A stretch of DNA of 64,000 bases, taken from NCBI RefSeq assembly GCF_002287075.1, contig NZ_NSKE01000009.1:62001-126000 (forward strand). The letters run 5' to 3'. The DNA comes from Fodinibius salipaludis. GTDB taxonomy: Bacteria; Bacteroidota; Rhodothermia; Balneolales; Balneolaceae. Shown piece after piece: positions 1 through 9,819 of this stretch (positions are counted from its first letter, which is position 1; every line of letters begins with the position of its first letter). The notes under the pieces are model-generated. The model was not told the DNA's origin and made no database searches. It worked only from the letters and a program-made list of their open reading frames with translations. Position numbers and translations under genes: made by a program.

Positions 1-440
1 CAATATCCGACTATGAACCCATACCATCCGATCATTACAAATCCGGAAAAGATCACCGATAACGGCAACGTAGCAGATCCCATAGCTACCGGACGGTATC
101 CGTAGAACAAAAAAAACGGATAAGCCATTAACCCGAAAAACAAGATCCAAGCAATGGAATATTTCATCCAGCTGAACCCTTCTCCCATGTCATCCGCTTT
201 TCCAGAAACTTTTTGCTTGATGATATACAACGGGAGTGGCACTGCCCATCCAAAGAACATAAGATGAGAATGAGCATGACGAATATTGCCCAACGCTAAC
301 TCTCCGGGCACCCATCCCATCATTCCCAGTCGATACAGAAAACCCGTTAGTCCGGCCAACAAAAAACAGGCTATTGACGCGTGCCACAACCATTGGTTGT
401 TCAAATCATTGTTACCAGAAAAATTATTTTGTTTAGTCAC
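1..440 (-). CDS. Multi-pass membrane protein, 3' part outside window
   Basis: The reverse strand reads openly from a GTG at 440-438 to the left edge, about 146 residues. An in-frame TGA lies just upstream of the GTG, so translation must begin near there. The product shows at least three hydrophobic segments (roughly residues 15-32, 55-70 and 85-105, with another at the edge). It carries the motif HAHSHLMFFGW at about residues 48-58. Histidine-rich membrane proteins of this look occur in Bacteroidota and recall haem-copper oxidase-type helices, but I cannot name the family. The short ATG reading on this strand at 393-190 is a shadow in another frame. Function is unknown. The gene shares the strand of the acyl-CoA synthetase, whose stop lies about 50 bases upstream of this GTG, so co-transcription is possible. 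Confidence 0.75.
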   Translation of the reverse strand, partial: MTKQNNFSGNNDLNNQWLWHASIACFLLAGLTGFLYRLGMMGWVPGELALGNIRHAHSHLMFFGWAVPLPLYIIKQKVSGKADDMGEGFSWMKYSIAWILFFGLMAYPFFLFYGYRPVAMGSATLPLSVIFSGFVMIGWYGFIVGY

Positions 441-490
441 CGGTTCTCAATCTTTTCTAAAATATTTTTTACTTCAGTTTTATTCCAGAG

Positions 491-2581
491 CTATACTGTC
501 GCTTTCTCATCCTCAACAACTGTTCCTCTCACATCCACGGCATAGGCGCCCTGACCTTCCGGCAACACATATAACGGATTCATCTCTAACTCATCAATGT
601 TGGGCACATCATCGCCCAGCTGTGACAGTCGCATCAGATATTTGATCACCGTTTCACGATCGGCCGGCGGCTGATTCCGCCATCCCTTAAGCTTAGTCCC
701 GGCCCGAGTAGCGTCTATCAGGTTTTCAGCCTGTAAGCGGTTCAACGGAGCAACAGCAGACTCAACATCCTGCAGCAGTTCTACATCTATCCCCCCTGTA
801 CCAAATAACACCATCGGACCAAATTGCGGATCGCGACGAAGCCCCATAATCACTTCCTGTCCGCCGGTTAGCATTTTTTGAACCTGAACGCCCTCCATAT
901 CAACATCTGTTAACTCAGCCGACTCTTTGATCTCATTCCAAGCACGAAGTACATCTTCTTTGTTCCTGATATCCAGCTTCACTCCATCCACTTCTGTTTT
1001 ATGTGAAATGGATTCAGATTCCAACTTTAGGACTACGGGATAACCGATGGACTCTGTAGCCTTAACAGCTTCTTCCTCTGTCTCAGCAAGCTGCTCCGGT
1101 GGAAAGGCGATACCGTATTCCTGAAGCAGCGATTTCCAATCTTTTTCTGATGTACTTCTTTCAACGTTCTGTTCATTAAAATTAGTAAATCGATCAGGCG
1201 TTTGTTGAGGAATATCAAGCCACTCCTTACGCTTGACCATAGCCGCCAAAACCGAAGCCACACGCTCCGGGAAAGCCACGTTCGGTATTTTTCGTTTGTG
1301 TAATATTTTCAGTGCTTCCTCCACGGATGCTTTCCCCATAATAGATGCAATTACAGGCTTTTGATGCGAACCGGCTACTTCGCCCACTACTTCTGCCAGG
1401 CTGGCCGGCAAAAACCAATCTTGCGGGGCTTGAATAACCACCACCGAATCTACCGTTTCGTCGGTTAGTAAAGCATCCAATGCCACCGCGTAGGTACCCG
1501 GACCCGACCCCGCCAACACATCCACCGGATTACTTACGCTTGCCGCTTTAGGTAATCGTGATTCTAAATACTTTTTGGTCTCTGCAGTCAATTCTGCCAG
1601 TTCCAAACCGGCATTTTCTAAGGCATCAACAGCCAGAATTGCCGGTCCGCCTGCATTTGTCAACACTGCTACCTTTTTCCCTTTCGGAAGCGGCTGCCAT
1701 GCCAGTGCCCGCGCCCAGTCAAACATCTCTTCCATCGTTTCTGCTTGTAGCACACCACTGCGTTCAAAAGCCGCTCCATACGCCTCGGCACTGCCAGCCA
1801 GGGCTCCGGTATGGGATGCCACAGCCCGAGCCCCGCTTTCTCCTCGACCTCCTTTTAACGCTACTACCGGCTTATCCCTGGCTGCCTTTTGAGCCACCTC
1901 CATGAAGTTCTTACCATTCGAAACACCCTCGATATAAGCCGTGATCACCTGCGTTTGATTGTCCTCATGAAGCGCTCTAATCATCTGTGTTTCATTCACG
2001 TCGACCTGATTTCCCAGGCTTACAATCCTTGAAAAGCCAACACCCGCTCCGCGTGCCCAGTCGATCACCGAGGCCACCATGGCGCCTGACTGCGAGCAAA
2101 AACCAATTTCTCCGGATTCGGGCATACCCGTCACAAAAGTCGTATTTACCGGGGTATGAGTATCGATCGTACCAATACAGTTGGGACCAATAAAATTGAT
2201 CTCCCATTCTTCTGCCACACGTACCAGCTCTTCTTCCAGCTCTCGTCCTTCTTCGCCCGTCTCGCTAAATCCACCGCTGATTACGATTGCGTGTTTGATC
2301 CCTCGTTCACCGCATTGCTTCATAATTGTAGAGACAATCGAGGCCGGCACGATAATAATGGCTAAATCCACAGGATCGGGAACTTCTGCTACCGACTCAA
2401 AACACGGCAAATATAATATTTCAGACGCCGATTTATTTACCGGAAAAATTCCACCCTGGTACCGATATTCTTTGAGATTTCGAACTGCACCATATCCCAA
2501 TTTATGAGGATTTCGAGAAGCTCCGACAACGGCTACCCCCTCTGGTTTAAAGAATGGATTGAGCATTACAAACGGATTCAT
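491..2581 (-). CDS. Acyl-CoA synthetase (ADP-forming), fused alpha-beta
   Basis: This 696-residue protein has the layout of single-chain NDP-forming acyl-CoA synthetases. A CoA-binding Rossmann domain comes first (GVAVVGASRNP near residue 15), then two succinyl-CoA-ligase-like domains with the loop ASHTGALAGS. That loop places the predicted phospho-histidine at residue 257, the position known in archaeal Acd alpha subunits. The C-terminal third (about 480-696) is an ATP-grasp domain with SISHKTEVDG. The family interconverts acyl-CoA plus ADP and Pi with free acid plus ATP in the cytosol, usually in amino-acid or pyruvate fermentation. That fits the tryptophanase and tyrosine phenol-lyase close by. 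A second ATG at 2566 (MLNPFF...) matches the usual family start better. It would also leave room for the inverted repeat at 2583-2604, which otherwise abuts the start codon. Confidence 0.88.
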   Translation of the reverse strand: MNPFVMLNPFFKPEGVAVVGASRNPHKLGYGAVRNLKEYRYQGGIFPVNKSASEILYLPCFESVAEVPDPVDLAIIIVPASIVSTIMKQCGERGIKHAIVISGGFSETGEEGRELEEELVRVAEEWEINFIGPNCIGTIDTHTPVNTTFVTGMPESGEIGFCSQSGAMVASVIDWARGAGVGFSRIVSLGNQVDVNETQMIRALHEDNQTQVITAYIEGVSNGKNFMEVAQKAARDKPVVALKGGRGESGARAVASHTGALAGSAEAYGAAFERSGVLQAETMEEMFDWARALAWQPLPKGKKVAVLTNAGGPAILAVDALENAGLELAELTAETKKYLESRLPKAASVSNPVDVLAGSGPGTYAVALDALLTDETVDSVVVIQAPQDWFLPASLAEVVGEVAGSHQKPVIASIMGKASVEEALKILHKRKIPNVAFPERVASVLAAMVKRKEWLDIPQQTPDRFTNFNEQNVERSTSEKDWKSLLQEYGIAFPPEQLAETEEEAVKATESIGYPVVLKLESESISHKTEVDGVKLDIRNKEDVLRAWNEIKESAELTDVDMEGVQVQKMLTGGQEVIMGLRRDPQFGPMVLFGTGGIDVELLQDVESAVAPLNRLQAENLIDATRAGTKLKGWRNQPPADRETVIKYLMRLSQLGDDVPNIDELEMNPLYVLPEGQGAYAVDVRGTVVEDEKATV

Positions 2582-2582
2582 A

Positions 2583-2604
2583 TTTAAGAGTTATTTGTCT
2601 TATT
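2583..2604 (-). promoter_or_regulatory. Putative 22-bp operator (Rrf2/NO-type motif)
   Basis: The left arm TTTAAGA and right arm TCTTA are spaced exactly as in the rrf2 and ric sites of this window (TTTAAGA-N8-TCTTA). The outermost two pairs and one inner pair are mismatched, so it is the weakest of four copies. It lies one base from the assigned ATG of the acyl-CoA synthetase, or 17 bases from the alternative ATG at 2566. Confidence 0.4.
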
Positions 2605-2688
2605 TTACCGTTAATATTATACTTTGTCAAAGACAAAACACTTCTTTTTATTCAAAACATATAAACTCGAATCGGCACAATATTCACT

Positions 2689-4092
2689 ATGGAAAATTCG
2701 TCCCTTTCTCCTTTTCAAACAGATACCATTATTGAACCCTTTCGCATCCGTTCGGTAGAACCCATTCGTTTTACCACGATGGAAGAACGCGAACAACTGC
2801 TTAAAGACGCAGGCTACAATCCGTTTTTACTAAAAGCGAAAGACGTGCTAATTGATCTGCTCACCGACAGCGGTACCGGGGCAATGTCATCGAAACAGTG
2901 GGCGGGCATGATTGAAAGTGATGAGTCATACGCCGGTTCTTCATCATTTTACAAACTGGAATCAGCGGTACAGGATATTACCGGATTCAAGCATCTGATC
3001 CCTACTCACCAGGGACGTGCGGCAGAAAATATTTTCTTTACCACTATTGCCAGCAAAGGCGATGTGATCCCCAGCAACACCCATTTTGATACCACCCGCG
3101 CCCATGTTGAGCATGCCGGCGCAGAGGCACGTGACCTCGTTATCGACGAAGGTAAACAACCCCAAAGCAACCATCCCTTCAAAGGGAATATGAATTTGGA
3201 AAAGCTGGAAGATACTATTCAGGAAGTCGGCTCCGAAAAGATCCCCACGATTATGATTACCGTTACTAATAATTCAGGCGGTGGACAGCCGGTCAGCATG
3301 GCCAATATCAAAGGCGTTTCGGAGATAGCTCGAGAACACGACATTCCGTTCTTTATTGATGCCTGTCGCTTTGCGGAAAATGCTTGGTTTATCAAAACGC
3401 GCGAAGATGGGTTTGCCGATAAAAAACCTATAGAAATTGCTCAAGAGATGTTTAATTATGCCGACGGATGTACGATGAGCGCTAAAAAAGACGGGATGGC
3501 GAACATTGGCGGGTTTCTTGCACTAAACAGCGATGAGCTGGCATCGGAGTGTCGCAATCTCGAAATTCTGACTGAAGGTTTTCCAACCTATGGAGGCATG
3601 GCGGGCTACGATATGGAGGCGGTCGCTCGCGGACTTTATGAAGCCCTCGATCCCGACTATCTCCGCTATCGCATTCGTTCTATTAGCTATCTTGGGGATA
3701 AACTGACCGAAGCCGGTATTCCTATTGTACAACCTACCGGCGGACATGCCGTGTACCTGGATGCCAAAGAGATTCTTTCCCACGTTCCGCCAACGGAATA
3801 TCCCGCGTGGTCATTTAATAACGCGCTTTATTTGCTGGGCGGTATTCGCGGCGTAGAAATTGGCACCGTCATGTTCGGTAAACAGCCTGATGGTTCTGAA
3901 AAACCGGCTGCCATGGAACTGGTGCGTTTGGCCTTTCCACGACGAATGTACACTCAAAGCCATGTGGATTATCTGGCTGAAGTCATTATCTCTGCTTATG
4001 AACAGCGCGATAAATTAGGTGGATATAAAATTGTCGATAGTCCGGATGTACTGCGGCACTTTTCCGCAAGGTTGAAGCCGATTGAAGGGTGA
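2689..4092 (+). CDS. tnaA: Tryptophanase
   Basis: The 467-residue product is a full-length PLP-dependent beta-eliminating lyase that splits L-tryptophan into indole, pyruvate and ammonia. Visible motifs are THQGRAAE near residue 106, the cofactor aspartate segment IDACRFAENAWFIK near 223-236, and SAKKDG with the Schiff-base lysine at residue 267. The GIRGVEIG stretch matches the tryptophanase version (VEIG) rather than the MERG version of tyrosine phenol-lyases. The C-terminal LRHFSARLKPI also resembles E. coli TnaA. It starts at an ATG 107 bases from the divergent acyl-CoA synthetase gene. No TnaC-like leader was found in that gap. The pyruvate produced could feed the ADP-forming synthetase after oxidation to acetyl-CoA. 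Substrate preference is inferred from motifs only. Confidence 0.9.
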   Translation: MENSSLSPFQTDTIIEPFRIRSVEPIRFTTMEEREQLLKDAGYNPFLLKAKDVLIDLLTDSGTGAMSSKQWAGMIESDESYAGSSSFYKLESAVQDITGFKHLIPTHQGRAAENIFFTTIASKGDVIPSNTHFDTTRAHVEHAGAEARDLVIDEGKQPQSNHPFKGNMNLEKLEDTIQEVGSEKIPTIMITVTNNSGGGQPVSMANIKGVSEIAREHDIPFFIDACRFAENAWFIKTREDGFADKKPIEIAQEMFNYADGCTMSAKKDGMANIGGFLALNSDELASECRNLEILTEGFPTYGGMAGYDMEAVARGLYEALDPDYLRYRIRSISYLGDKLTEAGIPIVQPTGGHAVYLDAKEILSHVPPTEYPAWSFNNALYLLGGIRGVEIGTVMFGKQPDGSEKPAAMELVRLAFPRRMYTQSHVDYLAEVIISAYEQRDKLGGYKIVDSPDVLRHFSARLKPIEG

Positions 4093-4227
4093 TAAAAATT
4101 AAACTTGCCGATCAAGTTTACTCATCTTAATTAGCCTTTGGAAGACCATTTATTAAGTACGATAGCTATACTCTTTAAAATGAGGTATGGAATTGGAATG
4201 CTTCACTCGGGAAGGGCTAAAAATAAT

Positions 4228-4257
4228 AAAAGCCCTGCGGTAGCAGAGCTCTTTTTT
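4228..4257 (+). terminator. Rho-independent terminator downstream of tnaA
   Basis: AGCCCTGC-ggta-GCAGAGCT forms an 8-bp stem with a single C-A mismatch and is followed by CTTTTTT. It lies about 135 bases past the tnaA stop, with no other gene between. Confidence 0.65.
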
Positions 4258-4602
4258 GATCAACTGTTTATAACATACGATGATTACCCTATACAGAACA
4301 AGTCTTTCTTCCAATTACCAGGTAATATATAAGTAACCTATAATTAATAATAGTTAACATATAATTATTAAGCATATTTTATAGGTTTTTATACAGAAAT
4401 TTTTGAAAAAATATATCCGGATATATGACCCTTTTGTGCTTAAAGATAAAAATAGAGATAAAATAATTGGTTTTGTCTTTATTTATATCTTAAAGAAATT
4501 TCACTGTATTGATTTTCTCATTTATAAAAATGTCATTGGTTTTCTGTAACCCTAAATGCAGACTCAAACCATTATTTATCTTAATCAGATTCTTTTTTGC
4601 AG
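4258..4602. other. AT-rich non-coding stretch
   Basis: This stretch between the tnaA terminator and the AraC-type gene is very A+T rich, with repeated TATAATTA/TAATTATTA-like blocks at 4330-4375. It presumably contains the promoter of the regulator gene. No ORF with a believable product, RNA gene or clear operator was seen. Confidence 0.5.
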
Positions 4603-5367
4603 ATGAGCGGTTATCAAGAGTTGGTGCCTGGTAAAGCACTACAATATATAGTTGACTGTTATTGGATTTCTGATTCTAAAAGCAAACAGTCACTGCATAT
4701 TCTTCCCGATGGATGTACTGATCTGATATTTAATTTTGGGAGTGCCACTTCAGCGGAGGAAAAGGAAGCGAGCTTAGCCAGAGAGAGTATATCGGCAGTG
4801 GGAATGATGACTAAATACAGAAAAGTTGTTGTAACAACTGGTACCAGGCTTGTGGGCATTCGTTATAAAGCTGGAGCCATGAGTCCGCTAACCTCCGTAC
4901 CTCTTCATAAGTTTAAGGATATAAATATTGATGCCAGAGGAATATTTCCTGGCTTAAATGAGTCAGACTGGGAAAGGATGATTAGCCTAAAATCGGAAAA
5001 ACAGGTGACCTCAAAATTAGATCAGTTGCTTTATGAAATGAAAAGTAACTCTGATGAAAGCATTGATCCAATTGCTGCCTCCGTTCAACAAATTAGAAAG
5101 CATAAGGGAAATATTACGATTGAGGATTTAACTGATGATTACGGCATCAGCAAGCGACAGCTGGAGCGACGTTTCCGATCTGCTGTTGAGGTTAGCATGA
5201 AAAGTTATGCCCGAATTGTTCGATTTCTCCATACAAAATCATTAATAAAAGAAAACCCTCGGGAAAGCCTACTCAACATTGCCTTTGATAACGGTTACTT
5301 TAATCATGCCCATCTCACCAGAGATTTCAAAAAGATGGCCGGATCTACGCCCTCCGAAATGCGATGA
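4603..5367 (+). CDS. AraC-family transcriptional regulator
   Basis: The product is about 254 residues from the ATG at 4603; an in-frame TTG six bases earlier is a less likely start. The N-terminal half (ALQYIVDCYW...LHILPDGCTDLIFNFG) matches the DUF6597-type sensory domain seen in many Bacteroidota AraC proteins. The C-terminal 90 residues form the double helix-turn-helix, with ITIEDLTDDYGISKRQLERRF as the first motif and LLNIAFDNGYFNHAHLTRDFKKMAGSTPSE as the second. The ligand is unknown. The two small genes just downstream on the same strand (VOC protein and MmcQ/YjbR protein) could be its targets, but a 78-base gap separates them. Confidence 0.85.
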   Translation: MSGYQELVPGKALQYIVDCYWISDSKSKQSLHILPDGCTDLIFNFGSATSAEEKEASLARESISAVGMMTKYRKVVVTTGTRLVGIRYKAGAMSPLTSVPLHKFKDINIDARGIFPGLNESDWERMISLKSEKQVTSKLDQLLYEMKSNSDESIDPIAASVQQIRKHKGNITIEDLTDDYGISKRQLERRFRSAVEVSMKSYARIVRFLHTKSLIKENPRESLLNIAFDNGYFNHAHLTRDFKKMAGSTPSEMR

Positions 5368-5445
5368 TGTCGTTTTTTTACAAAGCTTTATTTGGTCCGA
5401 TAGAGTACCTTAAGAGAAATAAACCGCAACTACACATTAATTATT

Positions 5446-5835
5446 ATGAAGCTCCAATCACTTACTCCCAATTTAATGGTTGAAGATGTAAATCGAACAA
5501 TAGAATTCTACACAGAAACACTCGATTTTGAACTTCTTGAAACAGTTCCGGAAGAAGGAGTTTTAGAATGGGCTTTTGTACGCAAAGATAATGTTTCTCT
5601 TATGTTCCAAAAGGAAGAATCCATCAGGGATGAATATCCCGATCTCAAAGATCAAAAAAGAGGCGGAGCATTGACGCTTTACATAAAAGTAGAGGACCTT
5701 AAGAGTTTATATCAAGAAATAAAGGATGAAGTCAATCTAACCAAGGAGATGCATAAAACTTTTTATGGAGCCAACGAGTTTGCCATTAAGGATCCAAATA
5801 GCTTTATCCTGACATTTTCAGATGTCTTAGAATGA
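5446..5835 (+). CDS. VOC-superfamily (glyoxalase/bleomycin-resistance-like) protein
   Basis: The 129-residue product has the paired beta-alpha-beta-beta-beta layout of one VOC module. LTPNLMVEDVNRTIEFYTETLDFEL is the first strand-helix unit, and GALTLYIKVEDLKSLYQEI begins the second. It ends with FAIKDPNSFILTFSD, which is typical of the family. Such proteins bind small substrates or metals, and members range from isomerases to drug-binding proteins. Nothing here identifies the substrate. The stop overlaps the next gene's ATG (ATGA-type overlap at 5832-5835), so the two are probably translationally coupled. Confidence 0.82.
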   Translation: MKLQSLTPNLMVEDVNRTIEFYTETLDFELLETVPEEGVLEWAFVRKDNVSLMFQKEESIRDEYPDLKDQKRGGALTLYIKVEDLKSLYQEIKDEVNLTKEMHKTFYGANEFAIKDPNSFILTFSDVLE

Positions 5836-6188
5836 TGACTATTATTGAATACAGAAAATACTGTCTCTCTTTTCCCGGTGCGGAAGAAAGCTTTCCCTTT
5901 GACGAGAATACACTGGTTTTCAAGGTCTGGGGCAAAATGTTCACTGCCACTGACGTTGAAAGCTTTGAGCTGATTAATGTAAAATGCGATCCGGTAAAAG
6001 CCATTAAGCTCCGTGAAAAATATCCATTTGTTATCCCCGGTTACCATATGAATAAAAAACACTGGAATAGTATTAAAATGGATCATCCGGTTCCAAATAG
6101 TTTGCTAAAAGAGTGGATATCGGATTCGTACCAGTTGGTGGTTGCTAAACTGCCAAAGAAAACTCAGGAAGATCTAAGACCTTCATAA
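5832..6188 (+). CDS. MmcQ/YjbR-family protein
   Basis: The 118-residue product carries the features of the MmcQ/YjbR family. Its N-terminal motif YCLSFPGAEESFPFDENTLVFKV is followed by KMFTATDVES, KCDPVKAIKLRE and a C-terminal WISDSYQLVVAKLPKK. Members are small CyaY-like-fold proteins described as double-wing DNA binders; their cellular role is unsettled. The start overlaps the stop of the VOC gene by four bases. A second ATG follows immediately (MM...), so the exact start is uncertain by one codon. Confidence 0.82.
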   Translation: MMTIIEYRKYCLSFPGAEESFPFDENTLVFKVWGKMFTATDVESFELINVKCDPVKAIKLREKYPFVIPGYHMNKKHWNSIKMDHPVPNSLLKEWISDSYQLVVAKLPKKTQEDLRPS

Positions 6189-6314
6189 AGTTTTGGCAGA
6201 GAACGTTTATTGATTTCATTTTTGTCGGTAAAAATAAAATCGTCAAAAAAGGGTAAAAAAGTAGATACGAATAACTATTCCTCTTTCTGCACCAGAGATA
6301 TGAATCAAATTAAA

Positions 6315-6347
6315 ACCCCCTCAAGATTTTAAGAATCCTGAGGGGGT
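6315..6347 (-). terminator. Terminator of the tyrosine phenol-lyase gene
   Basis: ACCCCCTCA-a-GATT pairs with AATC-c-TGAGGGGGT around a five-base loop, giving a 14-position stem with one mismatch. Read on the minus strand it is followed by TTTAATTTG. It lies 20 bases past the tpl stop. Confidence 0.65.
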
Positions 6348-6366
6348 AAGAGATGATAAAACAAAA

Positions 6367-7820
<1,454 letters not shown>

Positions 7821-7865
7821 CTTTAAGCATCTTAATCGTCAGTAGCTTTTACAAATTTTCAACAG

Positions 7866-7890
7866 ACCCTGAAATAAATTCAGGGTGACA
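7866..7890. repeat. Short intergenic hairpin repeat (CCTGAA...TTCAGG type)
   Basis: ACCCTGAA-ataaa-TTCAGGGT is a perfect 8-bp stem followed by GACA. It belongs to the same class of dispersed 'tcagggtgaca' elements as the copy near 47802. It could also serve as a 3' hairpin for the minus-strand 604-residue gene. Confidence 0.5.
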
Positions 7891-7925
7891 CTTTGGTTTT
7901 GCATATGCTCAATTTAATTTCTGAT

Positions 7926-9740
7926 TTACGCTGTCACAGAAATGCGTTCTTCGTAAGTATCCACGATAGATTGTAAACGCTTTTTCTGCTCAGATACAGT
8001 AAACGAAATTGACGACAGATTTTCATCCTGATAAGACTCCGAATTTGCAATTTCCATACAATAGTTCATGCCCTCTTCCAGGTTCTTCTGGAATTTTTGC
8101 AACTTCTTTAATCCTGATTCACCCTCCAGCTGCTCTGCTAACTCCTCCACATAATCTACATAGAGTGTAATTTCCTTGGCAAACATGTGGGGTCGGTCCT
8201 CAGAAGCCAGTGATTCACTACGTCCGTAGATATGATCCACCATCTCACGAAGTGAATACTTTCCATCATAATAGGCAATATTGGGTCCCGGACAGATGGC
8301 TTGCGGGCCACGGTGCTCTGCCAGAATACCCAAATTGATAAGTGCGCCGTTGCCCAGATGATCACACAAGCATGCTTTCCCCAGCACTTTCTCCCGTTTT
8401 TTCTCTTTTTTATCCTCGGGCATCTCACTCTGCGCAATCTCATCGAGCTTGAGCAGCTGATACTGCGTGGAAGCGGTACAAATAGGCTGATCGGTAAATT
8501 CCGTATTAGATTTTAAAAATCCTTTCGGACAAGGTGACCCTGGCTTATCCTTTTCGATTCGTTCTTGGTGCCACTGTTCAGATCCGGTATTTCTTACATT
8601 ATTAAACGGTACACCCAGCGGTGATACGCCACTCAGGTACAACTCTTTTTCACCGGCATCTTCCAGCAGCTGACGCGTGGGCTTGTCCACGGTTGTTGCT
8701 TCGGGCACTAACAAAAACGGGCTCCCCCATCCGGTAGCATCCATCTCGAAATCGTTCAGCAGGCGATCGGCCTCACCGCTCACACCAATACCGCCCTGGA
8801 CGGTAAGTCGGGGTTCGGTAATCTCCCAATCATCCAAGAAGCCATCGGCGTTTCCCTCGTAATATTTTTCAATAAGCGGCTGCACTGCTTTGGTAAGCTG
8901 ATCACGTTTCTCGCGGAATTCTCTAAGCAAGCTTGGCATCAAATGTCCGTCGGATGGAAATGCATGTCCCCCGCAGTTCAATCCGGACTCGATGCGATAC
9001 TCGAATACCTCCAAACCTTTTTTGGCCAAATACTTGCCCTGTATCAGTGCCGAACGGAAATCACTTACTTTGAGAATAATTTTCTTTTTGATTTCCCCTT
9101 TCGTATCCCGATAAAAATCCTTGAACTCCGTGATGTAATTATAGAGACGCGGATTAAATCCGGCCGACAAAATCAGGCTGGACGACACCTTGCTTTTTGC
9201 ATAACCGCGGAGCGCCGAACTGGCATCACTAAATTCTTGACTCATCGGCGCACCCCCTTTGGTGTAATTCAGCTTATCTACCTTGGCCATGATATTTACG
9301 TCAATGGAACCGGGCTCCATCATCCGAGAAAGCTCACACGACAGGCGATCCCGCAAACTACCCTCTTCGGTGCTCATCAGCTGATTGTACTTCTCTTTTA
9401 TCGTACTGCTATCGGGGAGCATTTCGAAATACTTCGACTTCTCGTTCTTCTCAAAAAAGGGCTGATTCTTTACAGCCGTGAACTTCTTGTCGACGATTTC
9501 CTTTGCCGTATCTAAATAGGCGGTAATTCGTCGAGCACGACCATCCTCGGCAGTACGACCGATGTTATTATATTCAAAGTCGTACTTTTGACAATAATAC
9601 TTGCGGATCTTTTCGACCAACAGATCATCCACAATAGAAATTACCGAATCGATACCGTAGGGACCGACCCTGATAGGTGAATCAATAGAATGACCGGTTC
9701 CCATTACAGGGATCGAAAACTTGTGAGGAGAATGGGACAT
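7926..9740 (-). CDS. Conserved protein of unknown function, TIM-barrel/FMN-like
   Basis: The 604-residue product has no signal peptide or membrane segment. I do not recognise a named family. Two blocks recall nitronate monooxygenase and related FMN TIM barrels: LNCGGHAFPSDGHLMPSL, like the 'EAGGH' loop, and TVQGGIGVSGEADRLL followed by GWGSPFLLVPEAT, like 'AAGGIADG...GTRFLATPEA'. The C-terminal 200 residues are cysteine-rich (SPCPKGF, QPICTAS, KACLCDHLGNG, AICPGPN) and could bind an iron-sulfur cluster or zinc, followed by a helical, probably coiled tail. It stands between tpl and ric on the same strand. A redox role in amino-acid or nitrogen metabolism is possible but unproven. Confidence 0.75.
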   Translation of the reverse strand: MSHSPHKFSIPVMGTGHSIDSPIRVGPYGIDSVISIVDDLLVEKIRKYYCQKYDFEYNNIGRTAEDGRARRITAYLDTAKEIVDKKFTAVKNQPFFEKNEKSKYFEMLPDSSTIKEKYNQLMSTEEGSLRDRLSCELSRMMEPGSIDVNIMAKVDKLNYTKGGAPMSQEFSDASSALRGYAKSKVSSSLILSAGFNPRLYNYITEFKDFYRDTKGEIKKKIILKVSDFRSALIQGKYLAKKGLEVFEYRIESGLNCGGHAFPSDGHLMPSLLREFREKRDQLTKAVQPLIEKYYEGNADGFLDDWEITEPRLTVQGGIGVSGEADRLLNDFEMDATGWGSPFLLVPEATTVDKPTRQLLEDAGEKELYLSGVSPLGVPFNNVRNTGSEQWHQERIEKDKPGSPCPKGFLKSNTEFTDQPICTASTQYQLLKLDEIAQSEMPEDKKEKKREKVLGKACLCDHLGNGALINLGILAEHRGPQAICPGPNIAYYDGKYSLREMVDHIYGRSESLASEDRPHMFAKEITLYVDYVEELAEQLEGESGLKKLQKFQKNLEEGMNYCMEIANSESYQDENLSSISFTVSEQKKRLQSIVDTYEERISVTA

Positions 9741-9779
9741 AAGTGTACTATTCTTAAATTTAAAAATTGTGTGACATTC

Positions 9780-9811
9780 TACGCACTCCGAATTACATAA
9801 TTAAGTGCGTA
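9780..9811. other. Compound inverted repeat between ric and the 604-residue gene
   Basis: TACGCACT (9780-9787) pairs with AGTGCGTA (9804-9811). Inside it AATTA pairs with TAATT, so nearly the whole segment can fold. No U-run follows on either strand, so it may be an operator or mRNA hairpin rather than a simple terminator. Confidence 0.4.
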
Positions 9812-9819
9812 AAAATGAT

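Noticed and set aside
190-393. 67-codon reading on the minus strand at the left edge
   Set aside because: It is in a different frame from the real membrane-protein gene; the GTG-initiated frame has clear hydrophobic segments.
4138-4332. 64-codon open frame downstream of tnaA
   Set aside because: It overlaps the terminator hairpin, has no family resemblance and has composition typical of random AT-rich DNA.
4440-4500. Possible operator TCTTAAA near the AraC-type gene
   Set aside because: A single right half-site without a correctly spaced left arm in A/T-rich DNA is expected by chance.
9741-9775. Possible fifth copy of the TTTAAGA...TCTTAAA operator upstream of the 604-residue gene
   Set aside because: Only the right arm TCTTAAA is present. 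The left arm is shifted by one base and lacks the TTTAAGA core.
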